A stretch of 64,000 nucleotides of DNA, taken from the NCBI GenBank assembly GCA_946892665.1, contig CAMPOT010000001.1:1054001-1118000 (forward strand). The letters run 5' to 3'. Numbering within the stretch: position 1 is the first letter of the stretch; each line of letters begins with the position of its first letter. The translations under genes were made by a program, and so were the position numbers. This document shows, piece after piece, positions 25,448 to 34,777 of the stretch. The stretch is from Chryseobacterium sp. Marseille-Q5410 (GTDB lineage: Bacteria; Bacteroidota; Bacteroidia; Flavobacteriales; Weeksellaceae). The notes beneath the pieces were generated by a model. The model worked only from the letters and a program-made list of their open reading frames with translations, was not told the origin of the DNA and did no database searches.

Positions 25448-26455
25448 ATGATCTTAGTTACAGGTGCAACAGGAATTGTCGGAAGTGTAATCGTTTTGGA
25501 ACTGCTGAAACGTGGTGAAAAAGTGCGCGCGACCAAAAGAAATTCCAGCAACATCGAAGACGTAAGAAAATCATTTGGTTACTATACCGAAAACCCCGAT
25601 GAATACTACGAAAAAATAGAATGGATCGATGTCGATTTTGATGATATTTTCAGCTTGCAAAACGCCATCGAAGGTGTAGAAGAAGTTTACCATTGTGCGG
25701 CAAAAGTAGATTTTCATCCCGGTTCTCAGCGCGAAATGTATCATACCAATATTGAAGGAACCAAAAATCTTTTGTTTGCCTGTAGTGATTCTTTGGCGAA
25801 AAAATTCTGTTTCATAAGTTCCGTAGCGGTTCTTGACGGTTTAAATGAAGCTCGAGAACTCGATGAAAACTCCGATTATAACCCTAAAATAGATCATTCT
25901 GCTTATGCGATTTCCAAACATTTTTCTGAAATGGAAGTTTGGCGCGCTTCGGCGGAAGGTTTAAATACAGTTATCGTAAATCCCGGCGTTATTCTCGGAA
26001 GTGGAAATTGGAGCAGAAGTAGCGGTCAATTATTCGAAAATCTTTCGAAATCCTACACTTTTTCCGGCGGAGCATCCTACGTTGATGTTCGCGATGTGGC
26101 GAAAGCTTCAATAGAATTAATGGACAAGAATATATTTGGCGAACGGTTTATTTTGGTTTCCGAAACCAAATCTTATCGCGAAATGGGAACTTTGGTCAGA
26201 AAAAAGCTAGGAAAACCTTCTCCGAAAATCATTCCCAAATTTCTGCTGAATTTTGCTCATATTTTAAGTTTTCTTTTCGGATGGATTTTTCCGACACTCC
26301 GAATTGTGAATAAAGTCAATATAGAATCTGTTTCAAATACGACGCCAATTTCAAATAAAAAAATCACTGAAAAGATTGATTTTCAGTTTATTCCTGTGTC
26401 GGAAAGTGTAGATTTTCATTTCAAAAATTATGCTTCCGAAAATATTAAAAGTTAA
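25448..26455 (+). CDS. NAD-dependent epimerase/dehydratase (extended SDR)
   Basis: This Rossmann-fold protein of 335 residues begins with the cofactor motif TGATGIVGS (5-13). The active-site Ser is in FISSVAVLDG and the catalytic YAISK is seen near residue 156. A hydrophobic helix near 265-285 (FLLNFAHILSFLFGWIF) suggests membrane contact. It resembles extended SDRs of the dihydroflavonol reductase or 3-beta-hydroxysteroid dehydrogenase type; the substrate is not clear. It is 3 nt before the acyl-CoA ligase gene, so the pair probably acts in one lipid or polyketide-type pathway. Confidence 0.88.
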   Translation: MILVTGATGIVGSVIVLELLKRGEKVRATKRNSSNIEDVRKSFGYYTENPDEYYEKIEWIDVDFDDIFSLQNAIEGVEEVYHCAAKVDFHPGSQREMYHTNIEGTKNLLFACSDSLAKKFCFISSVAVLDGLNEARELDENSDYNPKIDHSAYAISKHFSEMEVWRASAEGLNTVIVNPGVILGSGNWSRSSGQLFENLSKSYTFSGGASYVDVRDVAKASIELMDKNIFGERFILVSETKSYREMGTLVRKKLGKPSPKIIPKFLLNFAHILSFLFGWIFPTLRIVNKVNIESVSNTTPISNKKITEKIDFQFIPVSESVDFHFKNYASENIKS

Positions 26456-26458
26456 TCA

Positions 26459-28222
26459 ATGAATCTTGTAGAATTTCTAAATCCCAATACCGAAAAATTC
26501 AATTCGAAACCAGCAATCGGATTCAAAAAAGCCGACAAATGGAAGGATTTAAGCTGGCGCGACTTTCAGAGAATGGTATTCAAAACAGCCAATGCACTGA
26601 AATCTTTAGGGATTTCCGCTGATGATAAAGTTGCCATTTATTCTGATAATTCTGCGGAATGGATTGTTTTCGATTTGGCCATTTTAGCTTTGGGTGCGGT
26701 TACCGTTCCGATTTACTCCACCAATAATGGCGAGCAGGCAGAATATATCCTTAAAGATTCTGGTTCGAAAATTATTTTGGTTGGGAATCAGGAACAATAC
26801 GATGCTGCATTTTCAATTTTAAATAAAGAGGAATCGCTTCAACAGATTATTGTAGCGAAAAAATCCATTTGGATTAAGAAAGACCGAAGCATTTACCTCG
26901 AAGATTTTATTAAAAAAGAAGCTGAAACCTTTGATATTATTTCGAAAGAAGCGGACGATTTAGCAACCATAATTTACACGTCAGGAACGACAGGTGTTCC
27001 GAAAGGAGTGATGCTTTCGCATGGAAATTTTACCGAATGTTTTCAGGCGCATTTCGACTTTTTTAAGTTTAAAAATTTTGAAAATGAAGTGTCGCTTGCA
27101 TTTTTACCACTTACCCATGTGTTCGAAAGAAGTTGGACTTTGCTTTGTTTGTACGGTGGAGCAAAGGTTTGTTTATTGGAAAATACCAAATTAATTGCGC
27201 ATGCTTTAACAGAAGTAAAACCGACAATGATGTGCGCAGTTCCCAGGTTTTACCAAAAAATTTATGCCGGTGTAAACGAAATGGTAGCGAGTGGATCCGA
27301 AACGAAAAAGAAAATTTTCAATTGGGCAATCAAAACCGGAAGCGAATTGGCGGAATTGAAACGGGAAGAGAGACAGGTGCCACTTAGTTTACATTTTAAA
27401 AATAAAATTGCTAAATTTTTGGTTTTCAATAAAATAAAAAACAAAATGGGCGGCAGATTATGGTTTATGCCTTGCGGTGGTGCATCCGTTTCACCCGAAG
27501 TCACCCGCTTTTTTGATGCTTTAGGTGCTCATATCACTGTTGGCTACGGACTTACTGAAACTACCGCGACACTTACAGCATTTCCATTTACCCAATATCA
27601 ACATGGGAGTGCGGGAATTCCGCTCGGAGATACACAACTGAAAATAGGAGAGAACAACGAAATTTTGGCCAAAGGAAGCGGAATTATGAAAGGTTATTAT
27701 CAGCAACCTGCGGAAACCGCTAAAGTTTTCACTGAAGATGGATGGTTTAGAACTGGTGACGCGGGAGTAATCGATGAAAAAGGAAATCTTACCATTACCG
27801 ATCGAATCAAGGATTTAATGAAAACTTCCAATGGAAAATATGTAACTCCGCAACCGATTGAAAATTTGCTTTCCAACAACAATTTTATTACTCAAGCCAT
27901 GGTTGTAGCCGAAGGAAAGCCGTATGTAACTGCATTGATCATTCCAAATTTTGATGCATTAAAAGAGTGGATTGAAAAGATGAATATTCCCTTCACCAAT
28001 TGGAAAGAAATCGTGAATTCCGAGACGGTGAAAGAGTTTTACCGCTTAAAAATTGATGAGATTCAGAAAGGACTTTCCGGCTTTGAGAAGGTTAAAAAAT
28101 TCGTTTTAATGCCTTCGGAATTTGAAATAGGAACTGGCGAAATAACCCCTACTTTAAAAGTGAAAAGAAATGTAGTGCTCAACAAATATGCTGCACTAAT
28201 CGACCAAATGTATGCGTCATAA
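26459..28222 (+). CDS. Long-chain fatty-acid-CoA ligase (AMP-forming)
   Basis: It activates fatty acids to acyl-CoA via an acyl-adenylate at the membrane surface. The P-loop is IIYTSGTTGVPKGVM (about 176-190). Further motifs are FLPLTHVFER, the adenylate-binding GYGLTETTA, and the hinge TGDAGVIDEKGNLTITDRIKD. The C-terminal region (GFEKVKKFVL...TPTLKVKRN) contains the catalytic-lysine segment. The length of 587 residues matches FadD15-like enzymes. It is tightly linked to the epimerase gene upstream (3 nt). Confidence 0.93.
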   Translation: MNLVEFLNPNTEKFNSKPAIGFKKADKWKDLSWRDFQRMVFKTANALKSLGISADDKVAIYSDNSAEWIVFDLAILALGAVTVPIYSTNNGEQAEYILKDSGSKIILVGNQEQYDAAFSILNKEESLQQIIVAKKSIWIKKDRSIYLEDFIKKEAETFDIISKEADDLATIIYTSGTTGVPKGVMLSHGNFTECFQAHFDFFKFKNFENEVSLAFLPLTHVFERSWTLLCLYGGAKVCLLENTKLIAHALTEVKPTMMCAVPRFYQKIYAGVNEMVASGSETKKKIFNWAIKTGSELAELKREERQVPLSLHFKNKIAKFLVFNKIKNKMGGRLWFMPCGGASVSPEVTRFFDALGAHITVGYGLTETTATLTAFPFTQYQHGSAGIPLGDTQLKIGENNEILAKGSGIMKGYYQQPAETAKVFTEDGWFRTGDAGVIDEKGNLTITDRIKDLMKTSNGKYVTPQPIENLLSNNNFITQAMVVAEGKPYVTALIIPNFDALKEWIEKMNIPFTNWKEIVNSETVKEFYRLKIDEIQKGLSGFEKVKKFVLMPSEFEIGTGEITPTLKVKRNVVLNKYAALIDQMYAS

Positions 28223-28256
28223 TCGCGCTTTATAATTATTTAGAAGTTTTTTTAAG

Positions 28257-29309
28257 ATGAACGAATTTTCAGAACAAAGACCATTCAACATTACCAATCA
28301 AAAAGTTTCCGCTACGTGCCCTTCCAATATCGCTTTGATCAAATATTGGGGAAAGTACGAACCGCAAATTCCAGCAAATCCGAGTATCAGTTATACTTTG
28401 AACAATTGCAAAACCAATACAGAAATAGAATTTTTGGCCGATGAAAAATTTAGTGTTCAAACTTTTTTGTCGGGAAATGAAGAACCGAAGTTTGCCCAGA
28501 AAATTGAAAAATATTTTCAGAAAATTGAAGAATATTTACCGTGGATTTTGAAAGGGAAATACATCATCAAAACTGAAAACACCTTTCCTCATAGTTCTGG
28601 AATTGCAAGTTCGGCGTCTGGTTTTGGTGCGATTGCCAAATGTTTGATGGATTTGGATGAGCAATTTTCTGGGAAAATGAACGGAGATTTCAAGCTAAAA
28701 AAAGCGAGCTTTTTGGCGAGATTAGGAAGTGGAAGCGCTTGCAGAAGTCTTTATGAAGGTTTGGTGGTTTGGGGGAAAACAGAAGAAGTTGTGGAAAGTT
28801 CGGATTTATTTGCGGTAAAATATCCGAATGAGGAAATTCATCCAATTTTCAAGAGTTTTAATGATTGGGTTTTACTCATTCACGAAGGTGAAAAATCGGT
28901 AAGTTCTACTGTCGGGCACGGTTTGATGAACACGAATCCTTATGCTCAACGCCGATTTCAAGAAGCTCATGAAAATTTCAAAACATTAAAAAGTATTTTG
29001 AAAAATGGTGATTTACAGCGGTTTATCCAATTGGTTGAACACGAGGCATTGACGCTTCACGCGATGATGATGATGAGTGAACCGGCTTTTATATTAATGA
29101 AAACCGGGACTTTAAATGTAATTAATAAGATTTGGGAATTTAGAAAAAAAACAGCTCTTCCTTTGTTTTTCACCTTAGATGCAGGTGCAAATGTTCATCT
29201 TTTATTTCCGGAAAATTCGGATTCGGATAAGATTCAGGAGTTTATCGTAAAAGATCTTTTACAATTTACCCAAAACAATGGTGTAGTAAAGGATGTGATG
29301 AGATTTTAG
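28257..29309 (+). CDS. mvaD: Diphosphomevalonate decarboxylase
   Basis: This GHMP-family enzyme makes isopentenyl diphosphate from mevalonate 5-diphosphate with ATP, the final step of the mevalonate route used by flavobacteria. The key motifs are SNIALIKYWGKY near the start, the ATP-binding HSSGIASSASGFGA (about 117-130), the substrate segment GSGSACRSLYEG (about 157-168) and TLDAGANVHLL near the C-terminus. The length of 350 residues is slightly longer than usual because of an N-terminal 15-residue lead. It ends 12 nt from the convergent small membrane protein. Confidence 0.95.
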   Translation: MNEFSEQRPFNITNQKVSATCPSNIALIKYWGKYEPQIPANPSISYTLNNCKTNTEIEFLADEKFSVQTFLSGNEEPKFAQKIEKYFQKIEEYLPWILKGKYIIKTENTFPHSSGIASSASGFGAIAKCLMDLDEQFSGKMNGDFKLKKASFLARLGSGSACRSLYEGLVVWGKTEEVVESSDLFAVKYPNEEIHPIFKSFNDWVLLIHEGEKSVSSTVGHGLMNTNPYAQRRFQEAHENFKTLKSILKNGDLQRFIQLVEHEALTLHAMMMMSEPAFILMKTGTLNVINKIWEFRKKTALPLFFTLDAGANVHLLFPENSDSDKIQEFIVKDLLQFTQNNGVVKDVMRF

Positions 29310-29311
29310 CA

Positions 29312-29336
29312 ACCGAGAGAATTATTTTTTCTCGGT
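29312..29336. terminator. Possible hairpin between convergent genes
   Basis: ACCGAGA (29312-29318) and TCTCGGT (29330-29336) are exact inverted arms just after mvaD. The right arm lies in the last codons of the convergent small gene. No good T run follows, so termination is uncertain. Confidence 0.3.
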
Positions 29337-29516
29337 AAATTTGCTTAAAGTATGCATCACAAATACCACCAAAATACCGATAATTCCTGCAGAAATTGAT
29401 AAAATGAATTTAGCATTTTCTTCGTGCCAAAATCCCAATTGCCATTCCATTACATAAAGATTGAAACCGATAAAGATGACGAAAAGCGCTAAAAATATTT
29501 TATAAAAAAGATGCAT
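29322..29516 (-). CDS. Small two-helix membrane protein, unknown
   Basis: The protein is 64 residues, with two hydrophobic segments (about 5-25 and 35-58) separated by a charged loop (WHEENAK). It starts 11 nt after the MarC gene on the same strand and so probably belongs to the same transcript. I do not recognise a family; the length and layout suggest a short inner-membrane protein. Confidence 0.65.
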   Translation of the reverse strand: MHLFYKIFLALFVIFIGFNLYVMEWQLGFWHEENAKFILSISAGIIGILVVFVMHTLSKFTEKK

Positions 29517-29527
29517 TTTTTGTGAAT

Positions 29528-30124
29528 TTAAAATTTAACATAAGTGCTGAAAAGTTGCGCGAAGTTGGCAGTAAACAGCTTAATTGATATCGCCAATAAG
29601 ATGATTCCGAAAACTTTTTGCAAAACTTGAAGTGTTCCGTCGCCGAGTTTTCTTTCGAGCCAGTTGGCTGATTTCAGCACCAAATATACGAAAATTGTAT
29701 TGAGAATAATGCCACAAATGATATTTATATCATGATATTCAGCCCGCAATGAAAGGGTAGTGGTAAGTGTTCCAGCGCCGGCTATCAAAGGGAATGCAAT
29801 GGGAACAATCGATGCAGATTTTGCTTCGGAATTTTTCTGAATTTCAATACCGAGAATCATTTCCACCGCAATAATGAAAATGACGAAAGCACCGGCAATC
29901 GCAAAGGAATTTACATCGACGCCAATAAATTTTAGGATTTTGTTTCCAATGAAAAGAAAGGAAATCATCAGGATTCCCGATACAATTGCAGCTTTTTCGG
30001 ATTCGATATGACCGAATTTTTGTTTTAAACTCACAATAATAGGGATTGAACCAATGATGTCGATCACGGCAAACAGTACCATCGTAGCGGTAAGCGTTTC
30101 TTTCAGGGAGAAAAATTCAAACAT
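29528..30124 (-). CDS. MarC-family membrane protein
   Basis: The 198-residue protein has six hydrophobic helices and the Gly/Pro segments of MarC (IGSIPIIVSL near the start, AFPLIAGAGTLTT near 110-122). The family's transport substrate is not known, despite the historical link of the name to multiple antibiotic resistance. It follows the Bat operon by 43 nt on the same strand and precedes the small membrane protein. Confidence 0.9.
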   Translation of the reverse strand: MFEFFSLKETLTATMVLFAVIDIIGSIPIIVSLKQKFGHIESEKAAIVSGILMISFLFIGNKILKFIGVDVNSFAIAGAFVIFIIAVEMILGIEIQKNSEAKSASIVPIAFPLIAGAGTLTTTLSLRAEYHDINIICGIILNTIFVYLVLKSANWLERKLGDGTLQVLQKVFGIILLAISIKLFTANFAQLFSTYVKF

Positions 30125-30167
30125 AATCAGGAATTATTAATTTCGTAAAAATATAAAAAATAAATGA

Positions 30168-31901
30168 TTATTTTCTAATTTCGGTGTAGATGCTGATAAT
30201 TCTTTTCAAAAGTTCTTCAATTTGCTCTTCTGAATGATACGGTTTATACTTTTCGATTTGGATTTGCTCCGAAAGTGCGCGGTATTGATCTGCTAAAATT
30301 CGTCCTTTGTGATCTTCTAAATATTTTCTAAACTCAGATTCTGTCGGAGTTTGAAAAGATTTTTTTACATCATCCTTTAATTCATCATAAGTCGAAAAGA
30401 ACTTCTCAAAATCTTTTTCCTCAACTACTTTTTTCAAATATTCGGCGTGATCTTCAAACTGATGGTTCATTTTAGCACGGAGCTGCGCTTCTAATTCGGC
30501 TATGGTAACGATTGATTTTTTTTCTTCTACGGTTTTTTCTTTTCTCTTAATTTTCTTTTTAACCAATAAAAACATTGAAAAAAGTGCCGCCATCAATGCT
30601 AAATTTCCGGCAACAATTTTCCAATTGATTTTGTTTTTATCTTTAATTTTTAAATTTTGAGTTTGCAAAACCGGAGTATTTACCGTTTCCAGAACTGAAT
30701 TGGTGTAATCGTTGACCTTCTCCAGCGTGGTTTTGGAATCTACAATTTGTTCATGGGTTTTTACATTAAGAAGAACCGATTTTGAGCCTAAGTCTACATA
30801 TTTTCTTGCAGAAGGATCGAAGAAAGAGAAACTTTCGAAATCTACTGAAACTGAACCTGGTTTTTTAGGAATCACAACATAATCTGCAGTGATGTCGCCC
30901 GAAAGTTGATCATTTTGAGCGGAAGTTTTTGAGGTGATTTTCGGAGGAAAAGAAATATAGTTTTCTGAGCGTACAATTTTCGGCAAATGCAGGGTACCGA
31001 AATTTCCGGTACCACTAATTTTCAATGAAATATTGACTGGTTTTTCAACTTCAGGTGTTTCTATGGGGTTTTTGTTTGCAACATTAATATCGAAATTTCC
31101 CACAGCATTCCTGAAATCTTCAGGCATTCCAGAAGGTAATTTTTTCACATTCAAAGCGATGCGATTTGATGAAATTTGGTGATCTTTTATTGGACTTGCT
31201 ACGTTTGCCACAACCGGATTTAATTCTACCCTTCCGGATACCGTAGGGAAAATCATAAAAGCACCGAGAACTTGCGACGCCATACCTTCGCTGCTTTCGA
31301 TTTCGGATTTTGAAAAATGAATGGGTTTAATCCGTGCATTGTGCTGATGTGGTAATCGTAGTTTCCCTACTTTTCGAAAATTATTATAATTGCGACTATG
31401 AGCTCTAACAACGGCTACCGTAGGTTCATTTTTATAAACCTCTTTATCCTGAATGTCAATCGTGAGATAGACATCATTTGCTGGCGAATTATCAGCAACC
31501 GAAGATTTTTTTTCATTATCTCGGACATTAATTTCGAAAGGTTCTGTTTTATATATTTTTCCATTAACGGTCACTAGCACGGAACCAAATTTCAGTTTTC
31601 CACTTTGTTTCGGAGTCAGGGACAACTGATAAACCATCTGATTAATGATGTCACCTTTTTTGGCATCCAAAACCACGGTGTTCTGCTCGGAAGCCGATCC
31701 TAGAATTTCAAATTTTGATAAATCGGGCATTCGCAAAGGAGTTTCCTGCTGCATATTTTCACCGGCAATTTCCAGCAAAACAGTAAGGTTAAAACGTTGA
31801 TTTACTTTAGCATCTTTAACTTCAGAAATGGCCAAAGTGACCTGTCCGTACGCAAATACGGTACAAAAAAGTAGAAATATGTGGAGTGCGTTTCGTTTCA
31901 T
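30168..31901 (-). CDS. batD: BatD-type protein of the aerotolerance operon
   Basis: It is 577 residues with a signal peptide (to about residue 20) and several immunoglobulin-like beta domains in the periplasm (ISEVKDAKVNQRFNLTVLLE and similar). One membrane helix near 425-443 (LALMAALFSMFLLV) and a charged helical cytoplasmic tail follow. The layout fits BatD, which is thought to work with BatA/B/C at the inner membrane in stress resistance. The start codon overlaps the stop of the TPR gene by 1 nt. Confidence 0.88.
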   Translation of the reverse strand: MKRNALHIFLLFCTVFAYGQVTLAISEVKDAKVNQRFNLTVLLEIAGENMQQETPLRMPDLSKFEILGSASEQNTVVLDAKKGDIINQMVYQLSLTPKQSGKLKFGSVLVTVNGKIYKTEPFEINVRDNEKKSSVADNSPANDVYLTIDIQDKEVYKNEPTVAVVRAHSRNYNNFRKVGKLRLPHQHNARIKPIHFSKSEIESSEGMASQVLGAFMIFPTVSGRVELNPVVANVASPIKDHQISSNRIALNVKKLPSGMPEDFRNAVGNFDINVANKNPIETPEVEKPVNISLKISGTGNFGTLHLPKIVRSENYISFPPKITSKTSAQNDQLSGDITADYVVIPKKPGSVSVDFESFSFFDPSARKYVDLGSKSVLLNVKTHEQIVDSKTTLEKVNDYTNSVLETVNTPVLQTQNLKIKDKNKINWKIVAGNLALMAALFSMFLLVKKKIKRKEKTVEEKKSIVTIAELEAQLRAKMNHQFEDHAEYLKKVVEEKDFEKFFSTYDELKDDVKKSFQTPTESEFRKYLEDHKGRILADQYRALSEQIQIEKYKPYHSEEQIEELLKRIISIYTEIRK

Positions 31902-32641
31902 TACCAGTCCTTTTCGTTGCTCTGTGGCATCGAATAGGAATTTTTGTTGAGAATCCGTTTTGCGGTTTCTCTTTCTTTGTTTTCTACACGGTTAAGAATG
32001 GAGTTTTCTAAATCTTTCGGCAATTTACCGTCATTATCGTTATTGTTTTTGTTGGGATCGTTTCCTTCGCCTTCGCCCTTATTCTGTTGGCCACTTCCGG
32101 CTTGGTTTTGTGGCGTATTTCCCTTGTCATTACCCTGGTTTTCTTCCTCATTCTCGTCTTTTCCTCCACCTCCGGAATTGTTTTTTTGCTTTTGCTTTTC
32201 CTGTTTTTCTTTTTCTTTCAGCATTGCAATTTCATAATTCTTACGAATCGATTCGTTATAGGGGTCTTGTTTTAAAGCTTTTTTATAAAGTTCCGCAGCT
32301 TTCTCGGAATTATTGGTTTGCATGTGAGCGTTTCCTAAATTATACAGAGCCGCAGCTTTATCGGGAATGGTATTGGCAAGTTTTTCTGCCTTTTCATATT
32401 CCGCTTTGGCTTCTTCGTACATTTTTCTTTTGTAAAGAGAATTTCCCAAATTGTAGTGTGCGGTAAAATCTTTCTCGTTCAGTTTTACAGCTTCCAAATA
32501 TTTGGATGAGGAGGTTTCGTAATTTTTTTTATCAAAAGCTTTATTTCCTTCGTAAACCAAGGTATTATAGTTCTCTTGTGCCGAAAAAAATGAAGAGATG
32601 AAAAAGAAGAAAGACGCCAAAAAGAGTAGATTCCAGTTCAT
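31901..32641 (-). CDS. batC: TPR protein of the Bat operon (BatC type)
   Basis: From the ATG at 32641 the protein has a signal peptide (MNWNLLFLASFFFFISSFFS), then three to four tetratricopeptide repeats (about 22-150; YNLGNSLYKRKMYEEAKAEYEKAE is partly typical). A Q/K/N/G-rich low-complexity tail (about 155-220) follows and a conserved end, KRILNKNSYSMPQSNEKDW-like. An ATG at 32680 is in frame but would put 13 residues ahead of the signal peptide. It should act as a periplasmic protein-protein platform for BatA/B/D. Confidence 0.88.
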   Translation of the reverse strand: MNWNLLFLASFFFFISSFFSAQENYNTLVYEGNKAFDKKNYETSSSKYLEAVKLNEKDFTAHYNLGNSLYKRKMYEEAKAEYEKAEKLANTIPDKAAALYNLGNAHMQTNNSEKAAELYKKALKQDPYNESIRKNYEIAMLKEKEKQEKQKQKNNSGGGGKDENEEENQGNDKGNTPQNQAGSGQQNKGEGEGNDPNKNNNDNDGKLPKDLENSILNRVENKERETAKRILNKNSYSMPQSNEKDW

Positions 32642-32731
32642 TATCTGCAAAATTATTCCTTTAATTGTTAATAACGCCAATGTAAATTGTTAAATTTCGG
32701 TTAAAAAACCTCCAAAATTGCTGATTATTAG

Positions 32732-33739
32732 TTAAATATTAAAATCTTTTTTGGGATTAAGGAACAAAATGAGCACAAATAAAAAGATTGAAACTCCGAG
32801 AAAATATTGATAATAATGAATTGCATTTTGAGATTTTACCACACTTTCGGAAGATGAACTGCTTTTTCGCAAACCATCAATGATTTGCGAGGTCGCGTTT
32901 TCCAAATTATTACCGTCAACATACGTTCCGCCAGTTGCCGAAGCGATATTTTTCAAAGCATTGGATTGTCTTTTAGAAATTACAGTTTGCCCGGATAAAT
33001 CGGTTTTGTAACCCATTAATTGTCCAAAAACATATTCGGGAATTGGAGCGCCTTCTTCGGAGCCAATTCCTACCGAAATTATACTAATTCCTTCTTTGTT
33101 TGCGAGTCGAATAGCTGCTTTTTCATTGCCTTCATTGTCTTCGCCATCGCTTAGTAATACTACTTTTCTTGAACCTTTTGCAACATTTTTAAATTTATCG
33201 GCAACGGTAGTTATTCCGTTCAAAAAATCGGTACCTTGAATTTTTATAATATTGGTTTCAACACCTCCGACATAGGTTTCAGCAGCAGTGAAATCGGTGG
33301 TTAATGGCATGATCGAGGTAGATTCGCCTGCAAAAACCACAATTCCCACTTTGTCGTTGGTGAGTTTTCCGATGGTATTGATGATGATGTTTTTAGCTTC
33401 ATCGAGGCGGTTGGGTTCGATATCTTGTGCATTCATCGAGTTGGAAACATCGAGCAGAAAAATCACATTGTTCATTTTCTGTTTGGAATTTATTTCTTCG
33501 GAGCCGCCCAATAAATCGACGATGGAAAGAATCAGAAATAAGGTTCCCAACAAATAAAGTACAGGTAAAATCTTCGAAAATCCTTTTTCTTTTTCAAACA
33601 TATCTTCCTGGAATCTAGCTTCTGCAAACGTATTTTTTTTACGGTTTTTCCACTTTACATATTGAAATATGATGATTCCAAGCAGCGGCAAAAGCAACAG
33701 CAAAAGTAAATACCAATAATTTCCTAAATACCAATTCAT
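32732..33739 (-). CDS. batB: BatB, VWA-domain membrane protein
   Basis: It is 335 residues: two N-terminal membrane helices (about 8-24 and 55-75), a von Willebrand A domain with the metal site DVSNS (about 91-95), and a C-terminal helix near 310-330. The metal-ion-dependent site suggests Mg-dependent protein binding. It is 33 nt after batA in the same operon. The two VWA proteins share the GIGTN/GIGSE-type loops and probably arose by duplication. Confidence 0.93.
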   Translation of the reverse strand: MNWYLGNYWYLLLLLLLPLLGIIIFQYVKWKNRKKNTFAEARFQEDMFEKEKGFSKILPVLYLLGTLFLILSIVDLLGGSEEINSKQKMNNVIFLLDVSNSMNAQDIEPNRLDEAKNIIINTIGKLTNDKVGIVVFAGESTSIMPLTTDFTAAETYVGGVETNIIKIQGTDFLNGITTVADKFKNVAKGSRKVVLLSDGEDNEGNEKAAIRLANKEGISIISVGIGSEEGAPIPEYVFGQLMGYKTDLSGQTVISKRQSNALKNIASATGGTYVDGNNLENATSQIIDGLRKSSSSSESVVKSQNAIHYYQYFLGVSIFLFVLILFLNPKKDFNI

Positions 33740-33772
33740 TTTTTATAGATGAGCGAAAATCTACGCTGCTTA

Positions 33773-34777
33773 TTAACTTAAAAATTTATAAAAAACCCAA
33801 CGCAACAGCGCATCGAGGAGCAAAACTCCCAATGCTATCCACAGAAAAATCCTGAAATATTCCTGATAATTATAGAGCTTGGTAGATTTTAGTTCTGTTT
33901 TTTCTAGTTGATTAATTTCGTTGTACACCTCCTCTAAACTTTGGTTGGAAGTTGCCCGAAAATATTTACCGCCGGTGGTTTGCGCGATCTCCCGAAGAAC
34001 AGGTTCATCAATTTTTACTTCTGCTTCGGTAAAAATCAAGTCGCCGAAAATATCATTCGCAGTAGGCATCAGCGCGTATCCGTTTGTTCCAATTCCTATT
34101 GTGTAAACTTTTATATCATTACTTTTTGCAAGTTGTGCACCCACTTGAGCAGGCATTGCGTTTTCAATCGTGTTGACGCCATCGGTCATTAAAATAATGA
34201 TTTTCGACTTCGCTTTACTGTTTTTGAGATGACTAACCGCCACGGAAAGTCCTTCTCCGATTGCTGTTCCTGGCTGCAACTCTAGAGAATTGAGTCCGCT
34301 TAATTCTTCCAGCAAAACCGCATGATCGGATGTTACGGGAACTTTGGTGAAAGCTTCACCAGAATAGGCAACAAGCCCGATTCTGTCGCCGGGTCTTTTG
34401 TCCACAAATCTTTTGGCAATCGCCTTCAATGCGGTAAGTCGGTCCGGTTCCAGATCTTTTGCAAGCATACTGAGGGAAACATCCACCGAAAGCATAATAT
34501 CAATTCCTTTATTATCGTCCTGGTCTTGAGAAATCGTGAAAGTTCGAGGTCGTGCAATGGCAATAATCAAAGCGGAAAGGATAATATATTTCGAAATTTT
34601 AAGGAAGAATAAAACCAATAAAATAGTTTTGTTTTCCTCCATATTTTGAGTGGAAGGCACGCGGATTCCCGGTCTTTTCTCCTTGCGAATATCTAAAATA
34701 ATTAGCGGAATAAACAGCAAAAACAGCAACAAAAACCACGGGCTGTAAAATTCGAAATTGAGAAAGTCAAGTGTCAT
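33773..34777 (-). CDS. batA: BatA, VWA-domain membrane protein
   Basis: It is 334 residues with N-terminal membrane helices (about 10-28 and 57-75), a VWA domain with intact metal site DVSLS (about 98-102) and TDGVNT, and a C-terminal helix (about 308-328). It overlaps the preceding gene by 4 nt (ATGA-type coupling). In Bacteroidetes the BatA/BatB pair lies in operons with a MoxR ATPase and is linked to aerotolerance and stress survival. Confidence 0.93.
   Translation of the reverse strand: MTLDFLNFEFYSPWFLLLFLLFIPLIILDIRKEKRPGIRVPSTQNMEENKTILLVLFFLKISKYIILSALIIAIARPRTFTISQDQDDNKGIDIMLSVDVSLSMLAKDLEPDRLTALKAIAKRFVDKRPGDRIGLVAYSGEAFTKVPVTSDHAVLLEELSGLNSLELQPGTAIGEGLSVAVSHLKNSKAKSKIIILMTDGVNTIENAMPAQVGAQLAKSNDIKVYTIGIGTNGYALMPTANDIFGDLIFTEAEVKIDEPVLREIAQTTGGKYFRATSNQSLEEVYNEINQLEKTELKSTKLYNYQEYFRIFLWIALGVLLLDALLRWVFYKFLS

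Noticed and set aside
31944-32466. Several long plus-strand frames opposite the TPR gene
   Set aside because: They are the reverse of a low-complexity Lys/Gln/Glu-rich tail and give Phe/Leu/Ser-rich sequence; no sign of real coding.
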